Origin: an uncultured Bacteroidales bacterium
GTDB lineage: Bacteria > Bacteroidota > Bacteroidia > Bacteroidales > ML635J-15
Direction of reading: 5' to 3'
Assembly: GCA_905233405.1 (NCBI GenBank)
Contig: CAJOEG010000092.1
Span: 1 to 10,832, forward strand
Length of the DNA stretch: 10,832 nucleotides
A program made the translations under genes and the position numbers. Below are positions 1 to 6,900 of the stretch, in pieces. Below the pieces are notes generated by a model. The model ran no database searches, was not told the DNA's origin, and saw only the letters and a list, made by a program, of their open reading frames with translations. How positions within the stretch are numbered: position 1 is the first letter of the stretch; every line of letters begins with the position of its first letter.

Positions 1-214
1 TATTTTTCCTCTAAAGAAAAATTATAATATATTGACTATCAACGCCAAATTTTCTTTATTATACTGGCATAAAAATCAATAATTTTTATGTAAGTTTGTA
101 AAAAAAGACTAATATATGGTTCTTGAATAAATTTGAATTTCTGTAATATTTATACATTATGCAATTTATGGTTGATTAGTGTTGTGTTTCTTGCAAAAAA
201 TGTTACTTTTTTGC

Positions 215-244
215 TTGTCGAAACCGAAAAAGACTCTATATTTG
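215..244 (+). promoter_or_regulatory. Orphan Bacteroides-type promoter-like element
   Basis: TATATTTG at 237-244 matches the TAnnTTTG -7 consensus of the Bacteroidota primary sigma factor. A TTG at 215-217 sits 19 bases upstream, where the -33 box is expected. No plus-strand gene follows; a transcript would run into the hairpin at 299-330 after roughly 80 bases. TAnnTTTG is short enough to occur by chance in AT-rich DNA, so this is tentative. Confidence 0.35.
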
Positions 245-298
245 CAACAGATTTAGCTTTTATAAGCAAATAACATTTTCAAGTTCAGCATTAATAAA

Positions 299-330
299 CA
301 CGAAGAGAAGCCAATCGGCTTCTCTTCGTG
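299..330 (-). terminator. Intrinsic terminator of the NifU-like/GGGtGRT operon
   Basis: A perfect 14-bp stem, CACGAAGAGAAGCC and its complement, closes a 4-base loop 22 bases past the stop codon of the GGGtGRT gene. Read on the minus strand it is followed by TTTATTAATG, a moderately T-rich tail. The hairpin is symmetric, and on the plus strand it is followed by TTATTAT, so it could also stop transcription arriving from the left. Confidence 0.8.
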
Positions 331-352
331 TTATTATGGATATGTTCAGCAA

Positions 353-1363
353 TTATTTCTTCATTGCTTCCTCTACCGAAACAGCTACTGCTACGGTTGC
401 ACCAACCATAGGATTGTTGCCCATTCCGAGGAATCCCATCATCTCGACGTGTGCTGGAACCGACGATGACCCTGCAAACTGAGCATCAGAATGCATACGG
501 CCCATTGTGTCGGTCATACCGTATGATGCAGGACCAGCAGCCATATTGTCGGGGTGCAAAGTACGGCCTGTTCCACCGCCCGATGCCACCGAGAAATACT
601 TCTTGCCTGCAAGGATACGTTCCTTCTTGTATGTGCCTGCAACAGGGTGCTGGAAACGTGTAGGATTGGTCGAGTTGCCAGTGATTGACACGTCGACGTC
701 TTCCTTCCACATTATAGCAACGCCTTCGCGTACATCGTCGGCACCATAGCAGTTGACCTTTGCGCGTGGTCCGTTTGAGTAAGCCTTACGACGTACTTCC
801 TTCAGTTCGCCAGTGTAGTAGTCGAACTCGGTCTGCACGTATGTGAAACCGTTGATGCGTGAAATTATCATTGCAGCGTCTTTGCCAAGTCCGTTTAGGA
901 TTACGCGGAGAGGATTCTTGCGAACCTTGTTTGCCATTTCGGCAATTTTAATAGCACCTTCGGCGGCTGCAAACGACTCGTGTCCTGCCAGGAAAGCAAA
1001 ACATTGTGTTTCTTCGCTCAACAGACGGGCTGCCAAGTTGCCGTGTCCGCGACCTACCTTGCGGTCGTCGGCTACAGAACCTTTTATGCAGAATGCCTGC
1101 AGGCCTTCTCCGATTGCCTCAGCGGCTTCAGCGGCTGTCTTGCAACCTTTCTTGATTGCTATTGCTGCACCAACAACGTAAGCCCACTTTGCGTTCTCGA
1201 AGCAGATGTTCTGTGTCTGTTCGCATTCGAGGTATGGGTCGATTCCGTACTGGTCGCATATCTTGTTTGCTTCTTCTATCGAAGCTATGCCGTATGAGTT
1301 GAGAACTTTGGTAATGTTCTCCATACGACGTTCTTGACTTTCAAATTTTACTTCTCTTATCAT
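353..1363 (-). CDS. GGGtGRT-family protein, function unknown
   Basis: This encodes a 336-residue protein of the GGGtGRT family (Pfam PF14057 from memory), a conserved but functionally uncharacterised family of about this length. The defining motif GGGTGRT is at residues 262-268. Around it are glycine- and alanine-rich stretches, including VVGAAIAIKKGCK near 63-75 and the C-terminal MMGFLGMGNNPMVGATVAVA. No signal peptide or clear membrane anchor is seen, so it is probably cytoplasmic. Cysteines lie at 36, 47, 54, 74, 92, 121 and 205. The first ATG gives the usual start shape (a few residues, then FES-ERR). It is the second gene of a minus-strand pair with a NifU-like scaffold homologue, 143 bp downstream of it, and ends before a strong hairpin. 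The recurring partnership suggests a role tied to an Fe-S cluster or metal cofactor, but that is inference. Family assignment is firm; function is not known. Confidence 0.93.
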   Translation of the reverse strand: MIREVKFESQERRMENITKVLNSYGIASIEEANKICDQYGIDPYLECEQTQNICFENAKWAYVVGAAIAIKKGCKTAAEAAEAIGEGLQAFCIKGSVADDRKVGRGHGNLAARLLSEETQCFAFLAGHESFAAAEGAIKIAEMANKVRKNPLRVILNGLGKDAAMIISRINGFTYVQTEFDYYTGELKEVRRKAYSNGPRAKVNCYGADDVREGVAIMWKEDVDVSITGNSTNPTRFQHPVAGTYKKERILAGKKYFSVASGGGTGRTLHPDNMAAGPASYGMTDTMGRMHSDAQFAGSSSVPAHVEMMGFLGMGNNPMVGATVAVAVSVEEAMKK

Positions 1364-1381
1364 AATCTTTTATTTTTTCCG

Positions 1382-1510
1382 CCCGCTGAGCTTCGCCTAC
1401 TGAGTTTGTCGAAGTATCGAAGCGATTAAACCTTTTTATTTGAGCCGACCCTTCGACAGGCTCAGGGTGCGGCTTATTTCGGCTCTGCTCAGGGAGCGAT
1501 TAATTTTTAT
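1382..1510. repeat. Palindromic intergenic repeat between the NifU-like and GGGtGRT genes
   Basis: CTGAGTTTGTCGAAG at 1400-1414 and CTTCGACAGGCTCAG at 1451-1465 are complementary at 13 of 15 positions. Inside the right half, AGCCG-ACCCT (1443-1452) pairs with AGGGT-G-CGGCT (1464-1474) around an 11-base loop with one bulged G. AGCGATTAA recurs as a direct repeat at 1421-1429 and 1494-1502, each time followed by a T-rich run ending in TTTTTATT. Palindromes built on CTTCGACAGGCTCAG are, from general experience, dispersed in many bacterial genomes including Bacteroidota. No T-run follows the hairpin in the operon direction, so it is not a classical terminator. It may affect the level of the downstream gene. 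Confidence 0.65.
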
Positions 1511-2208
1511 TCGATTCTAGGATCAATGAATTTCACTGCGCCCTGTTCCTTTGTGAAGCGTCCATAGCTTGCAGTTGCCTTCTTAAGTGCTTCGTTGGCA
1601 TCTGTACCTTTCTTTATGAGGTCCATCATAACGCCGAGGCGTACAAATTCGTAACCGCAAACTTCATCGTCTTCGTCGAGAGCGATTTTTGTCACATAGC
1701 CTTCTGCCATTTCAAGATAGCGAACACCTTTTTCCTTGGTTGCAAACATCGTTGCTATCTGCGAGCGCAATCCTTTGCCAAGGTCTTCGAGACCAGCACC
1801 TATAACAAGTCCGCCTTCTGAGAATGCCGACTGTGTGCGTCCATAGACAATCTGCAGGAAAAGTTCACGCATTGCCGTGTTGATGGCGTCGCAAACAAGG
1901 TCGGTGTTGAGGGCTTCGAGCAAAGTCTTTCCGACGAGAATTTCACTTGCCATTGCTGCCGAATGCGTCATACCCGAGCAACCGATAGTTTCTACCAATG
2001 CTTCTTCAATAATACCCTCCTTTACGTTGAGTGTCAGTTTGCAGGCTCCCTGCTGTGGTGCGCACCATCCGATGCCGTGTGTAAGACCGGAAATGTCTTT
2101 TACTTCCTTTACCTTTACCCATTTGCCTTCCTCGGGGATAGGAGCAGGACCGTGGTTCGGACCTTTTTTCACGCAACACATCTTTTGTACTTCGTGTGAA
2201 TAAATCAT
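1507..2208 (-). CDS. NifU-like iron-sulfur cluster scaffold homologue
   Basis: This 233-residue protein is annotated in related genomes as an iron-sulfur cluster assembly scaffold protein (NifU/IscU N-terminal domain family). The core is at about residues 40-150: GIGWCAPQQGAC (45-56) carries C49 and C56, and ETIGCSGMTHSAAMAS (73-88) carries C77 in the position of the second scaffold cysteine. The usual third ligand near the end of the fold is not apparent; the segment is SAFSEGGLVIGAG (127-139). Two more cysteines, C11 and C12, lie near the N-terminus. The first ATG is chosen because MIYSHEV is the start I recall for this family and no other start fits better. No signal peptide is seen. It is transcribed first in a pair with the GGGtGRT gene. 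It is probably not the housekeeping IscU/SufU: it is longer, lacks the standard ligand set and has no isc, suf or nif neighbours here. A dedicated cluster or metal role with the GGGtGRT protein is inference. Confidence 0.88.
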   Translation of the reverse strand: MIYSHEVQKMCCVKKGPNHGPAPIPEEGKWVKVKEVKDISGLTHGIGWCAPQQGACKLTLNVKEGIIEEALVETIGCSGMTHSAAMASEILVGKTLLEALNTDLVCDAINTAMRELFLQIVYGRTQSAFSEGGLVIGAGLEDLGKGLRSQIATMFATKEKGVRYLEMAEGYVTKIALDEDDEVCGYEFVRLGVMMDLIKKGTDANEALKKATASYGRFTKEQGAVKFIDPRIE

Positions 2209-2274
2209 AAGTTGTAATGTTTTAATTATTAGCTATTTGTAGTGTGTTATACAATAATAAAACTGTAACTGCGT

Positions 2275-2290
2275 TACATTTGCAAATGTA
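2275..2290. promoter_or_regulatory. 16-bp perfect palindrome with -7 elements on both strands
   Basis: TACATTTGCAAATGTA is its own reverse complement, so each strand carries TACATTTG, a match to the TAnnTTTG -7 consensus. On the minus strand it would start the NifU-like/GGGtGRT operon with a leader of about 65-70 bases. No good -33 box is seen about 19-21 bases upstream on either strand. It may be a promoter, an operator, or both. Confidence 0.4.
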
Positions 2291-2343
2291 TGTAAAATTT
2301 TGTTAAAATATGTTCTACAGCAAGGTTTTAAGAAGGTTATTTT

Positions 2344-2398
2344 TTAACACCAGAATGTTAATGGATATACGATGTACATAGGTTTAACATCCGATGTT
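2344..2398. promoter_or_regulatory. Operator-like inverted repeats upstream of the secreted-protein gene
   Basis: TTAACA-CCAGAA-TGTTAA (2344-2361) and AACATC-C-GATGTT (2386-2398) are perfect inverted repeats with arms of 6 bp. They share the AACA/TGTT core and lie 24 to 78 bases upstream of the -33 box at 2422. The arrangement suits a binding site for a dimeric regulator, but no regulator gene is nearby and AT-rich DNA produces such repeats by chance. Confidence 0.3.
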
Positions 2399-2421
2399 TC
2401 ATAAGTTTAGGAATCTTGCTT

Positions 2422-2451
2422 TTTGACATTACCATTAAAAAATTATATTTG
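2422..2451 (+). promoter_or_regulatory. Promoter of the thioredoxin-like secreted-protein gene
   Basis: TTTG at 2422-2425 and TATATTTG at 2444-2451 are separated by 18 bases, a near-consensus Bacteroidota -33/-7 pair. Transcription would begin around 2458, leaving a leader of about 16 bases before ATG 2474. This decides the start codon: an in-frame TTG at 2423 lies inside the promoter and cannot be used from this transcript. Confidence 0.65.
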
Positions 2452-2473
2452 CTTTCTTAAAAATAGAATTATT

Positions 2474-3898
2474 ATGTTAGTTTTTGTAAGGAAAATTTTG
2501 CTGTGTGCGTTGTGCCTTGTATGCCTTGCTTCGTCTTCGCTATGGGCGACAAGAGTGTTCGGCACGGCGAAGGAATATGCAGACAGTGAAATTGTATTCT
2601 ACCGCTATCAGGAAAGGATTACATATATGAAGGAGGAGGTTTTCCGCCTGAAAGTGGACGATGATGGAAAATTCGAAGCCAGTTTTGGAATCGAGCAGAT
2701 TACATATTTGTTTGCCGAATTTGGTGTGTATTATGTCTATTTCTATGCCGAACCCAATGGCAATTACGAACTTATGCTTCCCGAATACGAGGAAAGGACG
2801 GAAGGTGACCTTCTGAACCCTTACTTTGTGCCTACAGAAATGCAACTGGGTATCAAGAATATGAAGAATACCGACCTCAACTATCTCATAATGGACTTCG
2901 ACTACTACTTCAATCGTTATGTTGATTTAAGGCAGGAGGACTTGTATGTCAGTGGGTTAAAGACCGATGTGGACACTTTTATAAACAACATAAACGACAG
3001 ATACAAAAAATACGAAAATCCATATTTCCAGCAGTATCGTCGCTATCGTATTGCAGCACTCAAGAATATGGTGACAAAGCAAGATTATGAGTCGGCATTG
3101 GTGTATTCGTATTATTCCAACAAGGAAGTCCTCTACGACAATCCTGCATATATGGATTTGTTTAATTCATTATACCACAATTATTTCGACAACTATCTGG
3201 TCACAGCAGGCGGTGCAGACCTTTACCGGGTCATAACATACGGACATAGCATATCGTTGTTGCACCGACTTATAGGTTCCAATCCCAAGCATAAGAACAA
3301 GCAGTTCCGCGAACTTGTTATGCTCAAAGGACTTAACGATGCTTTTGCCAACGACAATCTTCAGTGGCTGCCTTTGTTGCTAACGCTCGACTCGCTTTAT
3401 ATTACAACCGAATACCCAATTCATCAGCAGATTGCACAGAATATTGCCGACAATTCGCTGACAATGGCGAAGGGAACGGTAGCCTTGCCGTTTGAGTTGC
3501 CCGATTCTATGGGAAACAAGATGTCGCTTGCCGATTTTCGTGGAAAATACTTGTACTTGCAATTTGCAAACACGCAATCTTATTCCTCTGCCGCTGAATT
3601 TGATGTTCTGAAAAGGGTATATAGCCGATACAAAGGGTTGTGCCTGTTTGTCACAATACTTACCGACACCGACAAGGAAAAAGCAAAGAAATTCATTTCC
3701 GACAAGTCGTTAGGTTGGACGTTCCTGTTTGCCGAAACAAACGACAAGGTTCTGACCGACTATAAGGTAAAGGCGTTCCCGACATATTACCTTATTGACC
3801 CATACGGAATGCTTGTTATGTCGCCTGCACCATCGCCAGCCGAAAATTTCGAGAAATATCTTTTCAAGATAATTGAAAACCAGAAAAAGAAGAAATAG
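2474..3898 (+). CDS. Secreted protein with cysteine-less thioredoxin-like C-terminal domain
   Basis: This is a 474-residue protein. The first 25 residues are a classical signal peptide: FVRK, then a leucine/cysteine-rich core, then SLWA before TRVFG. There is no convincing lipobox, so a periplasmic location is likely. Residues of about 26-110 are beta-rich and resemble the N-terminal accessory domain of Bacteroidota TlpA-like proteins. Residues of about 120-330 are rich in aromatic and charged residues and probably helical. From about 335 to the end the sequence has an AhpC/TlpA-type thioredoxin fold: LPFELPDSMGNKMSLADFRGKY, then a central strand, then FPTYYLIDPYG with the conserved cis-proline at about 436. 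The active-site CxxC is absent; the equivalent segment reads FANTQSYSSAAEF (about 364-376). It is therefore unlikely to be a disulfide oxidoreductase by the usual mechanism and may be a binding or structural relative. It stands alone, converging on the outer-membrane protein gene. Confidence 0.82.
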   Translation: MLVFVRKILLCALCLVCLASSSLWATRVFGTAKEYADSEIVFYRYQERITYMKEEVFRLKVDDDGKFEASFGIEQITYLFAEFGVYYVYFYAEPNGNYELMLPEYEERTEGDLLNPYFVPTEMQLGIKNMKNTDLNYLIMDFDYYFNRYVDLRQEDLYVSGLKTDVDTFINNINDRYKKYENPYFQQYRRYRIAALKNMVTKQDYESALVYSYYSNKEVLYDNPAYMDLFNSLYHNYFDNYLVTAGGADLYRVITYGHSISLLHRLIGSNPKHKNKQFRELVMLKGLNDAFANDNLQWLPLLLTLDSLYITTEYPIHQQIAQNIADNSLTMAKGTVALPFELPDSMGNKMSLADFRGKYLYLQFANTQSYSSAAEFDVLKRVYSRYKGLCLFVTILTDTDKEKAKKFISDKSLGWTFLFAETNDKVLTDYKVKAFPTYYLIDPYGMLVMSPAPSPAENFEKYLFKIIENQKKKK

Positions 3899-3909
3899 GG
3901 TGGGGGGGG

Positions 3910-3954
3910 TGAACTTTGAACCCCTTGAACTTTGAACCATTAAACTTTAAACGT
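3910..3954. repeat. Three 15-bp tandem repeats downstream of two convergent genes
   Basis: Units start at 3910, 3925 and 3940: TGAACTTTGAACCCC, TTGAACTTTGAACCA and TTAAACTTTAAACGT. Each contains an internal 7-bp near-repeat (TGAACTT/TGAACCN). They fill most of the 65 bp between the stop codons at 3898 and 3964. The related sequence in opposite orientation lies at 7514-7543, on the far side of the outer-membrane protein gene. A run of eight G at 3902-3909 precedes the array. No clear intrinsic terminator is present here. Confidence 0.7.
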
Positions 3955-3963
3955 CTTCAGCCC

Positions 3964-6900
3964 CTAGAAATACGCTCTCACTTCCACGCTTGCCGTATGT
4001 ATCACTGGCGAAGCCTCGCTCTTACGACCGTTGTACGACAGGTTGATTTGCAATCCGTTGGCTAACTGACGCTGGAAATTGATGCCCCAAGTGAAATTCA
4101 TGCCCGGTTGCAATCCTTGTAGCATTTCGTAGTCGATGGCGGAATTGCCGCTGCTGGCATACTTATAATATATAAAGTTGAAATTTGCATTGAGCGAACC
4201 TTTTTTTACCGAATTTAGACGATACTCAAGGCCTACATTGTTGCTGGTAAGTTTTTCGGTGCCAGCCGTATTATCCTTCTGTTCGAAATTGTAGGTAAGC
4301 GAAATGCGGTTGTTTATGTTGGGCTGCACATTGAACTGGAAATCGTCTTTGATGCTGGCGATTTTGTAGTCCTTGGCGGTGAAAAACTGCGATTCGTAAC
4401 CTTTTTTGCCGAAAATGGTCGAGTTTTGCATTCCCACCTTTGGCGAAATGTTGTACCTGATAAGTACTGTCTCGAAACCAGTGGTAAGCAGACTCTTGCT
4501 TTTCACCGACTGCACAATGTAGTCGATGCCGAACTTTGGTTTTCCTCGGTTGAACGACAAGCTGTTGCGGATGGTCGAGTTCATCGAGACAAGCTCGTCG
4601 AGACTGATGTTCTGCGCAAACGGATTTGCAAATTCGGCAATCTTGTCCGAGGTGTTTTTCTGCGAAATGCTATATGCAAACTGGTCTGAGAAGCGGCTTA
4701 AGAACTTGAGGAAACCTTTCTTCGACTTCCAGCGCACGGCAGGATTTATGTTGAGGCTCTGGTTGAACTTGTTGGCATACACCTTTATATATTCCGTCGA
4801 TGGCATTTGAACACGGATGAAGTTGGCCTGGTCGGCAAAGAATGCGACCTCGAACTCGTCAAGTTCCTGCACGCCGTTGCCGTTATAGTCTGTCCACGTG
4901 TAAACGCCTTGCCCGGGAGCAACTTCAATGTAGGTGTATTCAATTTTGTTTTCCAGTCCCGAACCTATTTCGTACAAAGTCGATGAAGTTATTGCTCCCT
5001 TCCACAGTTTGAAATTATATTCGAGCTTACCAGTGAGGTTATCTTCGGGTTCGGCACTATATAGCAGAGTGTCACGTACTTGCAACAGGCGGTAGTTAAT
5101 GGTCGCTTTCAGACGGTGGTTGTTCTTTCCGCCAACTTCCGACGACAACGAAAAGTCGTGTGCGCGGGTGGCATCCTTCAGGATGTCGAGGCTCTGCTTG
5201 CGGTCGTTGCGGAACTTGTACGACAGCGTAAACTTCTGCCGTGCCGAGTCGGATGTGCCTGCAAATCCTTCGTACTGGCTGTACGAATAGCTGTTTGCCA
5301 GTAATGAGCCCTCGGCGTTGTGCCAAACATTGCGCTCGCCTTCTTCGCGTGCACCGACCATTATCTTGCCGAAAGTCTTGGAAATGTCGAGCTTATGGCG
5401 CAAAAACTGGGTTTTGTTGAGCGAGTCGGCACTTGCAAGCAACGAGGCATTTCCCGAAATTCGCCATGTGCCAAGCCTATAATCGGACGAAAAATCGTTT
5501 TTCCAACCCGAATATTCCACGCCACGGTTTATGTACGAGGTTGTGTAGAGAGAATTCCCGTGCTTTCGGTTGGCATACCGGATATGTCCGCCAGCAACAT
5601 TCTCGCAGTGCGAATCGGCATAGTAAGAGCCTATGTTCCAGTCCCTTGTGAATTCGGTTTCGCGGAAATATTCTACGGCTTCGAAGTTGCGGTTCAGAAA
5701 TTCGTAGTTGACATCGAAACTGAGGCTATTCTTTTCTGTTTTCACAAGGTACTGCTCGGCAGTTGTCTTTACCGCCACACCGAAGTTGTCGCCACGGTCG
5801 AGTTTCGAGAAGGTGTTACGGTCGTTGTTCGACAATGCCACTTCGACCGATGCGCTTGTCTTTTCGCCGAACTTCGACTTTGCCCCGAATGTAGCCATCT
5901 GCTTTTTTTGCGGTGCAACTATCTTGGTATAAGGAATATAGTTTCCCTGAGGCACTCCGTTTACTGGTGCAACCCACTCGTACACCCTGCCGTTTGCCGA
6001 CGATACTCCGCGCACATAGTCGCCCTTGTTTTCGCCCACAAGCGAGAACGAAACCCTGTAAAAAGCATCCTGTTCGTTGGTGCTATAGACAAAAACCGAA
6101 TCGTAGCGCACCCCATCGACAATGGTATCGACAACCTTGTATCGCACCTCGTCGATATTGAAGCCGAGGCTGTCGTAACCTGGGATAATGGCTTGGTCGA
6201 GGTTGTCGCCGATGCCGGCCATCAGTCGCTTGTCGGAATCGCGGAGGTCCATGTTGATAGGCTGGTTCTTGCTGTCGCCTTCGTGGTAGAGGTTGAGCCA
6301 GACCTCGGTGTTGTCGATTTTCAGAGTATTTGACGAGGTGACGAGGAAGCGCGTATAGTTCTGGTCGGTGTACTCGAATTCAACAATTATGCGCTTGTCC
6401 TTGTTGATGGGCTGGTGGGCAGTAAAAGTTATCTCACCGAGGTTGTAGTCGATGACATAGTCACGGTCGCTTCCGCGCGACATCAGGATTCCGTCGATGT
6501 AAACCTTTTCGGTACCAGCAAGTACCACCACATACGCTTCGTTATTGGCACCAGTAAGTCGGTACGGACCTTGGTTGCCCTCCACGCCCGAAATCTGCAT
6601 CTTGTGGTACTTGCCCTTCGCGACAGCCGCACCTATCGAAGCGTTCAATTCGCCAGCATTGTGCTTTGCCGTCTCGAAAGTCTTTTTGCCCGAGAGGTGT
6701 ATTCCCTGCGACTTCTTGTAGTAGTTGAGGAAATATCCCTGCGGTTTCTTCTGCTCGAAATCGCCTGCAACAAGCGCAAACTTGGAGTTGTAAATCTTGA
6801 TGAAAACCTTGTCGAATTCCTGCAGGTTCTGCGAGTTGCCGTCGGGCTGTATAGGGATGTTGTTGTCGCTTATGACTGCCGAAATGAAAAGGTTGTCGCC

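Larger units (their letters stand above)
1..352. other. AT-rich non-coding region at the left edge
   Basis: No credible coding sequence is seen on either strand. The stretch is strongly AT-rich. It holds an inverted repeat GCAAAAAA-TGTTAC-TTTTTTGC at 193-214, a Bacteroides-type promoter-like pair just downstream of it (215-244, plus strand), and the hairpin at 299-330. Two more TAnnTTTG matches on the plus strand (91-98 and 128-135) have no convincing upstream box. The region may be the far upstream or downstream flank of a gene outside the window. Confidence 0.6.

Noticed and set aside
1443..1474. Hairpin between the NifU-like and GGGtGRT genes as an intrinsic terminator
   Set aside because: On the minus strand it is followed by CAAATAAAAAGG with no T-run, and it belongs to a larger palindromic repeat.
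2423..2473. TTG start extending the secreted-protein gene by 17 residues
   Set aside because: The extension overlaps the -33/-7 promoter pair and would spoil the signal peptide. ATG 2474 gives a standard signal sequence and a short leader.
3902..3909. Run of eight G as a phase-variable tract
   Set aside because: It lies 3 bases past a stop codon, in neither a coding frame nor a promoter, so length change would have no evident switch effect.
3904..3924. GGGGT/ACCCC hairpin as a terminator for the convergent genes
   Set aside because: The stem is only 5 bp with a 9-base loop and no T-run on either side.
5320..6333. A 337-codon open frame on the plus strand, opposite the outer-membrane protein gene
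   Set aside because: It lies wholly antisense to a gene with a signal peptide and barrel-like pattern. Its translation has no recognisable domain and looks like a product of the codon use of the real gene. The same holds for the 325-codon plus frame at 6415-7392 and the 320-codon minus frame at 6542-7504.
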